A stretch of 64,000 nucleotides of DNA from JAPPHA01 sp963664045 (GTDB lineage: Bacteria > Pseudomonadota > Alphaproteobacteria > Rhodobacterales > Rhodobacteraceae): positions 496,001-560,000 of the forward strand of contig CAXXGT010000014.1 in NCBI GenBank assembly GCA_963664045.2, in the 5' to 3' direction. Shown here one piece after another: positions 55,992 to 64,000 of this stretch. The stretch's first letter is position 1. Each line of letters begins with the position of its first letter. The position numbers and the translations under genes were made by a program. The notes under the pieces are model-generated. The model worked only from the letters and a program-made list of their open reading frames with translations, did not search any database and was not told where the DNA came from.

Positions 55992-56381
55992 CTATTGTTC
56001 CAGCGCGGGATAGGAACCGTCCTCGTCATGCGTCTCAGGGCCTACCAGGGCTGGCAGGAATACGCATACGACCCGCATGTCGGTCCGGGCATCAATCCGG
56101 TGCCGGTCGTGCCGGTCAAGAGCAAACATCGTGCCCGGTTCCAGCTTGTGGACGGCCCCGGTCTCGATTTCGGTCAGCAGGCCTCTCCCTTCGATGACCA
56201 GGTTGGCCTCGACATGATTCTTGTATTGCATGGTCTGCGACGAGCCGGCCGAAATCCTCGTCTGGGTCAACGTAAACCCCATGTTGTCCCGGCTCAGCAA
56301 GTAACGGGCACTGCTCCAAACGCCCGGATTTTCGCGAAATGACCCGAGGATTCTCAGATCTTCCACGGTACGAACGATCAT
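55992..56381 (-). CDS. ectC: L-ectoine synthase, orphan
   Basis: The 129-residue cupin matches EctC: MIVRTVEDLRILG at the start, SQTMQYKNHVEANLVIEGRG, the conserved LEPGTMFALDRHDRHRID, and VVCVFLPALVGPETHDEDGSY at the end. EctC cyclises N-gamma-acetyldiaminobutyrate to ectoine. Neither ectA nor ectB is nearby; orphan EctC proteins are known and may import the precursor or act on another compound. ATG 56381 is the family start. The gene lies 177 bases from the SnoaL-like gene, so operon membership is uncertain. Confidence 0.88.
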   Translation of the reverse strand: MIVRTVEDLRILGSFRENPGVWSSARYLLSRDNMGFTLTQTRISAGSSQTMQYKNHVEANLVIEGRGLLTEIETGAVHKLEPGTMFALDRHDRHRIDARTDMRVVCVFLPALVGPETHDEDGSYPALEQ

Positions 56382-57215
56382 TTTGACGGTCTCCGTTCGA
56401 GTTCCAACAGGTTTGGGATGAAACGGCCAATGGCGCCGCATTTAGTGCAGAAGCAAGGCAAATGCCATGCCTGGTCTGAACCGGGAAGTACTGCACGATC
56501 GTCACCGGCGCCCTCCATGATGCCATGATTCCATTATTTCGCGCAGTTTGCGGTCCTTTCGCACGCGGTTTTCGTTCCGTTCCGAATACGCGCCACGGGT
56601 TCCGGTTGGCATGGCATGCCTGACCCTTGTCGGAAAGGGATCAGCTCTCGAGGTTGGCGAAATCGCGTCGTCTGCCCGGTCGGGGCCGGGAGGCGACCGC
56701 GGTGGAGACGGCATTGGGAAGCACCACCTCGAGGCCGCTGAGCGCCTCGGGAAAACGGTTCGACAGGCTGATGTTCAGCTCGTACAGCGCCAGCGCCTCC
56801 GTGCCCGATTCTGCGGCTGCCCGGTACGCGGTCGATCGGCCCGGTCTGATTGCCGCGATTTCAGCCGCGCCGCGTGAAGCCAGGAATTGAGGCTCGGATG
56901 GCAACAGGTCATTCTTGCAGTTGAGAACCCCGGATGCGCCTCTGTCCCTGGCATGTGCCCGAGGTCACGTATCTTCGGATCGCCGTACAGGTTTCCGGCT
57001 GACGCAAACAGCCGGCCTCCGCGTTTTCCGCGGACAAATTCCCGAGTGCATGCTGTTCCGCAGCCAAGGCAGCCGTGTCCGTGTGGCCACGATTGCCGGC
57101 GAGGTATGGATGCATCGAGAAACCGGAAACCGGGATGCCCGGACTGCACAAGGTCTGGCCCGTTTCTCGCCAATTGCGATTCAACTGGACGGCTGGTCAT
57201 GGTATCATTGAATTG
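56382..57215. other. Region between ectC and mutL with a possible degraded gene
   Basis: On the minus strand, bases 56641-56930 hold an open frame with protein-like sequence (LPSEPQFLASRGAAEI, ALALYELNISLSNRF, PEALSGLEVVLPNAV) ending at a stop at 56641. Upstream of it the frames change repeatedly and no start or ribosome site is obvious. This may be the 3' part of a decayed gene; I cannot name a family. The mutL promoter should be in the right part. Confidence 0.4.
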
Positions 57216-59105
57216 ATGGCCAACACCGAAACCGAATCCGAAATTCTGCACCGGCGAATTCGTCAGCTGGACGACGCCGCGGTTCATCGCATTGCCGCCG
57301 GCGAAGTCGTGGAACGCCCGTCATCGGTGATCAAGGAACTGGTCGAGAACTCGCTCGACGCCGGGGCGACCACGATCAATGTCGCCTATGCCGACGGGGG
57401 CAAGACCCTCATTCGCGTCATCGACGATGGCCACGGGATTCCTCCCGACCAACTGCCCCTCGCCGTCCGGAACCACGCGACCTCGAAGATCGATGGATCC
57501 GACCTCGTCAATATTCACAGTCTGGGGTTTCGCGGAGAAGCGCTTGCCGCAATGGGCGCAACCGGACGCCTGACCGTCCGGTCCCGCTCGACGGGCAGCC
57601 CGGCAGCTGCATCAATCGTTGTCGACGGAGGCGTGGCACGGACGGTGGAGCCGACCGCCCTGTCGTCCGGGACCGTCGTCGAACTCGCCGGGCTCTTTCG
57701 CGCGATTCCCGCGCGGCTCAAGTTCCTGCGAAGCGACACCGCGGAAGCCCGCGAAATAAATGCCACTGTCAAGAGACTGGCCATCGCCGCCCCGCAGGTT
57801 GCGTTCACGCTTCATGATGTCTCGGGTGGCGGTTCAGGCCGCCAGAGATTCCGCGCCGACAGGGAAACCGGCGAACCTGCCGAAGCCCTGCGGGGTCGAT
57901 TGAGAAGCATCATCGGAAAGGATTTCGTCGAAAGCGCGTTTCCTGTCGATGCGACGACAGAAGGGTATGCGCTCCACGGTTATGTCGCGCTTCCGACCTA
58001 CTCCAGGGGCGCCGCGGTTTCGCAGTTCCTGTTTGTCAACGGGCGTTCCGTGAAGGACAGGCTCTTTGCAGGCACGATCCGCGCCGCGTACGCCGACTTG
58101 TTGTCCAGAGACAGGCACCCGGCCGTGGCTCTGTTTCTCGACTGCGACCCGGACCGCGTCGATGTCAACGTTCACCCCGCCAAGGCGGAAGTGCGGTTCC
58201 GGGAGCCTCGGAACGTGCGAAATCTGACATTCACGGGCGTGCGGGAGGTTCTCAAGTCCGAGGGACGGCGGACATCCGTCCGGGTGGCCTCCGAATTCGT
58301 TGATGCCGCCCGACCGGAATCGCAGCCAAACCTTCATGTTCTGAACCGGGGGCGTCCAAGCCGGCAGGCCATCCACACCGGCTTTGACATGCAACGTCCC
58401 GTAGGGTTTCAGGATTCGCATGCCTGGCCTGCAGGGCCGGGCGAGAGACCGGCACGTTCTCCCGAAACCGATCTCCCCTCCGATGCAGTCGTCAGCGGTG
58501 ATCAAGACGACGTGTTTCTCCAGGAGGCGCCGTTCGGTTCCGCCCGCGCGCAGCTTCACAGCACGTATATCGTTTCCGAAACCCGCGACGGCATGATCAT
58601 CGTCGATCAGCACGCGGCACATGAGCGCCTTGTCTACGAGAGGTTCAAGGCGCAATTGTCCGGGAACTCGGTCAATGGCCAGCCACTTCTGATTCCCGAA
58701 ATCGTTGAACTGGACGAACAGGACAGGGAGAACATTCTTGCCGTTGCCGATGACCTCGCGAAACTCCGGCTGAAAGTCGAGGCCTTTGGCGGAACCGCGG
58801 TCTGCGTTCGGGAAGTTCCCGCCATTCTCGGCGAATTCAACGTCTCTGCAATGATCAAGGACATCTGTGACGAGATTGCCGGTTCCGGGCAGAGCAGTGC
58901 GCTCAACGACAGGATCGACCGGTTGCTGTCGGTCATGTCCTGCCATCGGTCGATTCGCGCCGGTCGACAGTTGTCCACGATCGAGATGAATGCACTGCTT
59001 CGGGAGATGGAGGGGAACCCCTTTTCGGGCCAGTGCAATCACGGCCGACCAACTTACGTGGAACTGAAACTTGCCGACATCGAGAGACTGTTCGGCCGTC
59101 GGTAG
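57216..59105 (+). CDS. mutL: DNA mismatch repair protein MutL (endonuclease type)
   Basis: The 629-residue protein has the N-terminal GHKL ATPase: HRIAAGEVVERPSSV, KELVENSLDAGAT, DDGHGIP, TSKI and GFRGEALAAMG. A C-terminal domain follows a linker. It carries DQHAAHERLVYE, the DQHA-x2-E-x4-E endonuclease motif, and CNHGRPTYVEL. MutL nicks and coordinates mismatch repair after MutS recognition. ATG 57216 is the start with conserved sequence just downstream. The gene precedes rmuC by 69 bases. Confidence 0.95.
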   Translation: MANTETESEILHRRIRQLDDAAVHRIAAGEVVERPSSVIKELVENSLDAGATTINVAYADGGKTLIRVIDDGHGIPPDQLPLAVRNHATSKIDGSDLVNIHSLGFRGEALAAMGATGRLTVRSRSTGSPAAASIVVDGGVARTVEPTALSSGTVVELAGLFRAIPARLKFLRSDTAEAREINATVKRLAIAAPQVAFTLHDVSGGGSGRQRFRADRETGEPAEALRGRLRSIIGKDFVESAFPVDATTEGYALHGYVALPTYSRGAAVSQFLFVNGRSVKDRLFAGTIRAAYADLLSRDRHPAVALFLDCDPDRVDVNVHPAKAEVRFREPRNVRNLTFTGVREVLKSEGRRTSVRVASEFVDAARPESQPNLHVLNRGRPSRQAIHTGFDMQRPVGFQDSHAWPAGPGERPARSPETDLPSDAVVSGDQDDVFLQEAPFGSARAQLHSTYIVSETRDGMIIVDQHAAHERLVYERFKAQLSGNSVNGQPLLIPEIVELDEQDRENILAVADDLAKLRLKVEAFGGTAVCVREVPAILGEFNVSAMIKDICDEIAGSGQSSALNDRIDRLLSVMSCHRSIRAGRQLSTIEMNALLREMEGNPFSGQCNHGRPTYVELKLADIERLFGRR

Positions 59106-59174
59106 TCCGGCCCACCCGCAGGCGGACCGCCGGGTTCCTCGAGTTTCTCGTCGGTCCTGGCCTGGTCCGGGTCC

Positions 59175-60263
59175 GTGACCATTTCGGGAATCGATTCCAC
59201 ACTCGCGACCCTGATTGCAGTCGCCGTGTTTTCCGGACTCGTTCTCGGGGTCCTCTTTTCCATTCTTGTCCGCCGCAGGAACGGCCACCGAAATTCGGCC
59301 CAGGACACCGCCGTGGCGAAGACGTTACTGGCGGTGTCGGACAGCCTGAACAGGCTCGAAGGCCGCATTCAACAAATCGGCACCAGCCAGAATCAGACGC
59401 GCACCGAGATAGGCCAGACGGTTACCGAAATCGCGAAGGAAACCAGGGAATCGCTCGGCGAACTTCGAACGAGGCTCAAGACCATGGACAGGGCCCAGGA
59501 AACCATTACGAGTCTTTCCAATAACATACTGTCGTTGCAGGACATTCTTTCGAACAAGCAAACGCGGGGTGTGTTCGGCGAAATCCAGTTGCAAGCCATC
59601 GTCTCGAGAGCCTTGCCGTCCGACGCGTATGGCATGCAGCAGACGCTTTCGAACGGTAGACGGGCCGACTGCATTGTCCGCATGCCCGACCCGCCCGGCG
59701 ATATCGTCATTGACAGCAAGTTTCCGCTCGAGGCCTACGAAGCGCTCCGCAATGCAGAAAACGATGACCAGCGGAAGGCGGCCGCCCGACTCATGCGGGC
59801 TTCGGTCCGCAAGCACATTTCGGACATTGCCGAAAGGTACATCCTTGCGGGCGAGACGGCTGACGGTGCGATCATGTTCCTGCCTTCCGAGGCCGTCTAT
59901 GCCGAATTGCACGCGAACTATTCCGATGTCATCCGCGAAGGATTCCGGAAGCGGGTCTGGATCGTTTCGCCCACGACATGCATGGCGACACTGAACACGC
60001 TCCGGGCGATCCTGAAGGACGTCCGGTTGAAGGAACAGGCATCTCAACTCCGTGGAATCACGGGTCTGCTGATCGAAAACGTCGACCGGCTTTACGATCG
60101 GGTCGAAAATCTCGAGCGCCATCTCGGCCAGGCCGCGAGGGACGTCGATCAGATCAGGGTTTCAACGGGAAAGCTCAAGCGCCAGGCGGGGTTGATCGAC
60201 GAGTTCGATTTCGATGAACTCGAACCGCCCCCGCCGGTCAGTCCGCCTCCGGATGCGTCCTGA
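59175..60263 (+). CDS. rmuC: DNA recombination protein RmuC
   Basis: The 362-residue protein has an N-terminal hydrophobic anchor (LATLIAVAVFSGLVLGVLFS), a coiled coil (about residues 45-120, QTVTEIAKETRESLGELR), and the RmuC core GVFGEIQLQAIV, VIDSKFPLEAYEAL and FLPSEAVYAEL, with the PD-(D/E)xK-like nuclease fold. RmuC limits inversions at short inverted repeats. The start is GTG at 59175. It follows mutL in the same direction. Confidence 0.92.
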   Translation: MTISGIDSTLATLIAVAVFSGLVLGVLFSILVRRRNGHRNSAQDTAVAKTLLAVSDSLNRLEGRIQQIGTSQNQTRTEIGQTVTEIAKETRESLGELRTRLKTMDRAQETITSLSNNILSLQDILSNKQTRGVFGEIQLQAIVSRALPSDAYGMQQTLSNGRRADCIVRMPDPPGDIVIDSKFPLEAYEALRNAENDDQRKAAARLMRASVRKHISDIAERYILAGETADGAIMFLPSEAVYAELHANYSDVIREGFRKRVWIVSPTTCMATLNTLRAILKDVRLKEQASQLRGITGLLIENVDRLYDRVENLERHLGQAARDVDQIRVSTGKLKRQAGLIDEFDFDELEPPPPVSPPPDAS

Positions 60264-60290
60264 ATTCGGAGAGGGGCAATTCCGCCGTCA

Positions 60291-61652
60291 TCACCTGTCG
60301 CTACCGGTCACGGTCGCTGCCTTCAGAAAGGCAATCAAGTCGTCCCGATCCTGTTTCCTCGCGATGCGCTGCATGGGCATCTTGGTTCCGGGGACGAACA
60401 CATCGGGGCCAAGCTCGAACAATGACCCAATCGTTTCTTCCGACCAGATTATTCCTCCCGACTCGAGCGCATCCGTGTAGTTGTATCCATTGACGGCGCC
60501 GGCCTCGCGTCCAAAGACCCCGGCGAGTGTCGGCCCGGCCCTCCTTGCGCCACCGCCAGTCAGCGTGTGGCAAATCGAGCACTTCCGGTTGAATTGCCGC
60601 TCTCCGTTGTTCATTTGCTCCGGGTCAATCAGGAACGTCCGCTCGCCTTCCGCCATGAGTTCGATCTGGTCAACCGAATCGAGCGGCCAGGCGAACATGG
60701 CGTCGTCGATCCCTCCAGCGTAGATGCTCCTGCCGTCGGGCGAGAATTCGAGCGCCCAAACGGGACCGCGCTCGGCTGCCCGAAAGTCCTTGACGATCGT
60801 CCAATTGGCCGTGTCCACGACCATGATGAAGCCATCGCCATCCCCGACGGCGAGCCGGCTCCGGTCGGGCGACAGCGCCATTGCCAGGATTGGCCGCCGG
60901 TCCAGAGTCAGGTCGGCCATGACTTCAGCCGTTTCAAGATCGATAACCCTGGTTCCACCATCCACGGCGCCATATGCCAGCCAACCCTCGGTCTCGTTGA
61001 CAATCAACATGTTGATTCCGAATCCGTGCTGGGTCATTTTTCGAACGACTGATCCGGCTCGTACGTTCCACTGTCGAATTCGCCCGTCCCGGGACGCCGA
61101 ATAGACCGTGATGCCGTCAGCGGAAAACGCGACATCGTTCACCGCGGTGCCGGAGTCCGCCAGGAATCTTGGCGGGAAGGTCCCGTCGAGGCTCCAGATT
61201 CCGATCGTGCCATCCCAGCTTGCCGACGCGACATACTGTCCGTCCGGCGACACATCGAGTCCCATGATCTTGCCGCGATGGCCGGAGAGTCTCTGGGATG
61301 TGCCTGACTCGAGATCCCAGATTCTCAGTTCCATGTCATCTCCGCCAGATACTGCGGTTCGGGCATCAATATACTTGACGACATTGACAGCAGCATTGTG
61401 GCCCTCGAGCCACCTGGGCCCGGCATCGATCCAGGAACCAACGGAATAGTCGAAACTGGCAGTGAGAATCGCGTCGCTGTCCAAGGAGACATCAATCCCC
61501 TTGACTGGCCCACCGTGCCCGGAGAGCTTGAAGAACTCACTTGCCCGCGCCGTCGTGTTCCCACCATCATAAGGCGGGAAAAACAGCAAGGCGGTAGCCG
61601 TGAGCATAACGCCGACAGACGTGCGTATGCGAAGTGCGACAGTCACAGACAC
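60291..61652 (-). CDS. WD40 repeat protein with C-terminal cytochrome c domain
   Basis: The 453-residue protein begins with a hydrophobic export signal, then about six WD40/beta-propeller blades (e.g. DGTIGIWSLDG, DGRIRQWNVRAG, DDAMFAWPLDS) up to residue ~335, then a class I cytochrome c domain with CSICH (Cys358, Cys361, His362) and an axial Met near residue 425 (PGTKMPMQRI). It should be a periplasmic c-type cytochrome. The propeller is a protein or ligand-binding module. It is divergent from the formate dehydrogenase alpha-subunit gene, so it may accept electrons in formate oxidation, but this is only inferred from location. Start ATG 61652. Confidence 0.88.
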   Translation of the reverse strand: MSVTVALRIRTSVGVMLTATALLFFPPYDGGNTTARASEFFKLSGHGGPVKGIDVSLDSDAILTASFDYSVGSWIDAGPRWLEGHNAAVNVVKYIDARTAVSGGDDMELRIWDLESGTSQRLSGHRGKIMGLDVSPDGQYVASASWDGTIGIWSLDGTFPPRFLADSGTAVNDVAFSADGITVYSASRDGRIRQWNVRAGSVVRKMTQHGFGINMLIVNETEGWLAYGAVDGGTRVIDLETAEVMADLTLDRRPILAMALSPDRSRLAVGDGDGFIMVVDTANWTIVKDFRAAERGPVWALEFSPDGRSIYAGGIDDAMFAWPLDSVDQIELMAEGERTFLIDPEQMNNGERQFNRKCSICHTLTGGGARRAGPTLAGVFGREAGAVNGYNYTDALESGGIIWSEETIGSLFELGPDVFVPGTKMPMQRIARKQDRDDLIAFLKAATVTGSDR

Positions 61653-62190
61653 TCAGAGCGACTCTTAAAATCCTGACGCATGTTGACGGAAATCAACACT
61701 AGGTCGAACCGGCCTACCTGTCAAACTGGTGTCCTCGTTCAGGTCCCGACGGAGCATTCAACGCCATGAGGGCACAGGCCGAAACGGCCGAGGCGATATT
61801 GAGTTGCCGGAATTCCACGGGCATCTGTCTTCATTTCATTTCAAAATGCAGAGCGTCTGCCGTCACGTCGGGAGTTGGCGGGATTTCGCGTAAATGCGCT
61901 CTGGAACAAGATCCATGTGGAGATGCACATCCGAAATTCCGAATATGACAAGATACCGGAAAAACTTTTCCCCGGGCATATGTCAACAAGCTGACAGCTG
62001 ACAGGGACGCACCGGGGTATTCATGGAAGAAATCAAGCCTTTGACGATTCAGAATCAATTCGTTTCCGGCCTGTGTGGCGCGGTGTTACCTGACCTCCCG
62101 GGGATCGGTACATGCGAATTGCACCCAATCGACAATTCGTTGTAGGAGTTTCCAGAATCTCGCCGAATGACTGGGAATTGCGAGGATACC
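61653..62190. other. Divergent promoter region of the WD40-cytochrome c and formate dehydrogenase genes
   Basis: No gene seen. About 540 bases separate the divergent starts. No RNA motif or strong repeat was identified. Confidence 0.45.
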
Positions 62191-64000
62191 ATGTCGGACA
62201 CCAAGTTCACTCTCGATGGCGCTGCCGTCACAGCCAAAGCCGGTGAAACCATTTGGGAAGTGGCCAAGGGCCAGGGCACGCTGATTCCGCATCTCTGCCA
62301 CGCGGACCAGCCGGGTTACCGATCCGACGGAAACTGCCGCGCGTGCATGGTTGAAATCGAGGGTGAGCGGACGCTCGCCGCGTCGTGCATCAGGGCGCCA
62401 ACGGAAGGCATGGTCGTACACACCGCGACCAACAGGGCCGTCAAGGCGCGCAGGCTGGTTTCGGAACTGCTCCTGGCAGACCAGCCCGAACGCGAGGTTG
62501 CTCATGACCGGTCTTCCCATTTCTGGGACATGGCCGGTCTCCAGGATATCTCGGAGTCCCGGTTCCCGGCAGTCGAGACGAGCCACGTTCCGCTGCTTGA
62601 TGACAGCCATGTGGCGATGAAGGTCAATCTCGACGCGTGCATACATTGCAACCTGTGCGTTCGTGCGTGCCGGGAAGTTCAGGTGAACGACGTTATCGGA
62701 ATGTCGGGCCGCGGACATGACAGCAAGATCGTGTTCGACATGAACGATCCCATGGGTGCTTCGACTTGTGTCGCTTGCGGCGAATGCGTCCAGGCCTGTC
62801 CAACCGGCGCCTTGCTGCCTGCCTCCCTGGTCGACGCCGACCAGACCGGCGACAGCCGTGATTTTGACCGTGCCGTCGACTCGGTCTGCCCCTACTGCGG
62901 TGTCGGATGCCAGATCAGTCTGAAGGTGAAGGACGAGAAGATTCTCTGGGTCGACGGAGCCCACGGGCCCGCCAATGAACAGCGCCTTTGCGTAAAGGGA
63001 CGTTTCGGCTTCGACTACGTGAACCATGAGCACCGGCTTACCCGTCCTCTCATTCGTCGTCAGGACCTTCCGAAGCGTCTTGACGTCGACCCGGCGAATC
63101 CCCTGGAGCATTTTCGTGAAGCCAGTTGGGAGGAAGCCCTTGACGCCGCGGTCGGAGGCCTGGCGAGAATTCGGGATGAACATGGCGGACGGGCGATTGC
63201 CGGTTTCGGATCGGCCAAATGCACGAACGAAGAGGCCTATCTGTTCCAGAAGTTGATCCGGCAGGGATTTGGTCACAACAATGTCGACCACTGTACCCGG
63301 CTCTGTCACGCATCCTCGGTCGCGGCTCTCATGGAGAACATCGGCTCCGGTGCAGTTACGGCGACGTTCAACGAGATTGAACATGCTGATGTCGCGATCG
63401 TGATCGGCGCAAACCCGGTCGAAAATCACCCGGTCGCGGCGACGTACTTCAAGCAGTTTTCCAAGCGCGGCGGGAAACTGATCGTGATGGACCCTCGAGG
63501 CCAGGCCTTGAGGCGCCATGCATCCCACATGCTTCAATTCCGTCCCGGAACGGATGTCTCGATGCTGAACGCGATCATGAACGTGATCGTCGAGGAAGAG
63601 ATGTACGATCGCCAGTACATCAGCGCCTACACGGAAAACTGGGAAGCTCAAAAAGCTCACCTGAAAGGATACCCGCCCGAGAAAATGGCGGACATCTGCG
63701 GCATATCGGCAGACGCCCTGAGAGATGTCGCCCGAACCTTTGCACGTGCACGTGCCGCGATGATCTTCTGGGGCATGGGGATCTCCCAGCACGTTCACGG
63801 CACCGACAATTCCCGTTGCCTGATTTCGCTCGCTCTCATGACCGGCCAGGTCGGACGCCCCGGGACCGGGCTTCATCCCCTTAGAGGGCAGAACAACGTT
63901 CAGGGAGCGTCGGACGCCGGGTTAATCCCGATGTTCCTGCCGGATTACCAGAGCGTCACGAACGACGACATCAGGAAGAGTTTCACGAACACCTGGAATT
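62191..64000 (+). CDS. fdsA: Formate dehydrogenase alpha subunit (FdsA-like), 3' end outside window
   Basis: The open frame runs to the end of the window (603 codons). It has an N-terminal [2Fe-2S] ferredoxin domain (CHADQPGYRSDGNCRACMVE), two [4Fe-4S] ferredoxin clusters (Cys150/153/156/160 in CIHCNLCVRAC, Cys193/196/199/203 in CVACGECVQAC), and the molybdopterin-enzyme [4Fe-4S] motif with Cys233/236/240 (CPYCGVGC). The molybdenum ligand is Cys372 followed by His373 (LCHASS), so this is a cysteine, not selenocysteine, enzyme. The order matches FdsA/FdhA. The partner FdsB and FdsG genes and the accessory FdsC/D genes would have to lie beyond the window; none is upstream. ATG 62191 follows GAGGATACC. 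Confidence 0.93.
   Translation, partial: MSDTKFTLDGAAVTAKAGETIWEVAKGQGTLIPHLCHADQPGYRSDGNCRACMVEIEGERTLAASCIRAPTEGMVVHTATNRAVKARRLVSELLLADQPEREVAHDRSSHFWDMAGLQDISESRFPAVETSHVPLLDDSHVAMKVNLDACIHCNLCVRACREVQVNDVIGMSGRGHDSKIVFDMNDPMGASTCVACGECVQACPTGALLPASLVDADQTGDSRDFDRAVDSVCPYCGVGCQISLKVKDEKILWVDGAHGPANEQRLCVKGRFGFDYVNHEHRLTRPLIRRQDLPKRLDVDPANPLEHFREASWEEALDAAVGGLARIRDEHGGRAIAGFGSAKCTNEEAYLFQKLIRQGFGHNNVDHCTRLCHASSVAALMENIGSGAVTATFNEIEHADVAIVIGANPVENHPVAATYFKQFSKRGGKLIVMDPRGQALRRHASHMLQFRPGTDVSMLNAIMNVIVEEEMYDRQYISAYTENWEAQKAHLKGYPPEKMADICGISADALRDVARTFARARAAMIFWGMGISQHVHGTDNSRCLISLALMTGQVGRPGTGLHPLRGQNNVQGASDAGLIPMFLPDYQSVTNDDIRKSFTNTWN

Noticed and set aside
54411..56342. Plus-strand frame of ~640 codons across three minus-strand genes
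   Set aside because: It runs antisense through the amidohydrolase, SnoaL-like and ectC genes, all of which have clear motifs. Not a gene.
63280..63330. Possible selenocysteine codon in the formate dehydrogenase
   Set aside because: The codon at the molybdenum-ligand position (residue 372) is TGT, cysteine; no TGA or SECIS-like element is needed.
62086..63876. Minus-strand frame of ~596 codons opposite the formate dehydrogenase
   Set aside because: Antisense shadow: the plus strand encodes complete iron-sulfur and molybdopterin motifs.

Overview
The window looks like chromosome of an alphaproteobacterium, most probably Rhodospirillales-like. The evidence is gene content and order: a DUF3576 lipoprotein followed by leuS-lptE-holA, dapA followed by smpB, a MutL with the endonuclease motif, MnmC activity split over two genes, and a RibA protein with a degenerate N-terminal domain. 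These are inferences from protein motifs; no rRNA marker is present.

Bases 1 to about 9,510 are visibly richer in G+C than the rest. They hold a broken DruA-domain/IS4-type transposase, a FAD-dependent glycerol-3-phosphate dehydrogenase-like gene, a complete ISAs1-family element whose transposase also carries an N-terminal DruA (DUF4338) domain, and a complete sugar/polyol-type ABC importer (binding protein, two permeases, ATPase). The block ends in a truncated LysR regulator exactly where the composition changes, so it is probably an acquired island or an assembly join.

From 9.5 to 42 kb is mostly housekeeping sequence interrupted by decayed DNA. It includes dapE plus a DUF2064 protein, a MltB-type transglycosylase, zapE, an MFS carrier, the mnmC2-like/mnmD pair, a Slt-type transglycosylase, dapA-smpB, sseA, an EamA transporter, DUF4242, a GNAT, a VUT/queuosine-precursor transporter, arfB, a class III aminotransferase with a hydroxylysine-kinase-like partner, an orphan response regulator, ribA, an L,D-transpeptidase, yggS, a eukaryotic-type phosphomannomutase, a cupin, and holA-lptE-leuS-DUF3576. 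Between them lie remnants of a cytochrome c, a 2OG-Fe(II) oxygenase, an HNH nuclease and a small unknown protein, and an ORF-less group II intron-like RNA.

From 42 to 46 kb: tRNA-Lys(CTT), a degraded CaiB/BaiF CoA-transferase, and an acyl-CoA dehydrogenase whose last codons are cut off by a TnpB-only IS200/IS605 (IS1341-type) element. From 46 to 64 kb: cytochrome b561 and YceI, dxs, a MetX-like hydrolase and GlnT-type glutamine synthetase, rhomboid protease, amidohydrolase, a two-domain SnoaL-like protein, a lone ectoine synthase, mutL, rmuC, a WD40-cytochrome c fusion, and the first 603 codons of a Cys-type formate dehydrogenase alpha subunit.

The overall picture is a core genome undergoing gene decay, with several independent pseudogenes and mobile elements. 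The most unusual items are the two DruA-transposase fusions, the compensatory-mutated second end hairpin beside the TnpB element, the kinase/phospho-lyase pair, and the eukaryotic-type phosphomannomutase.
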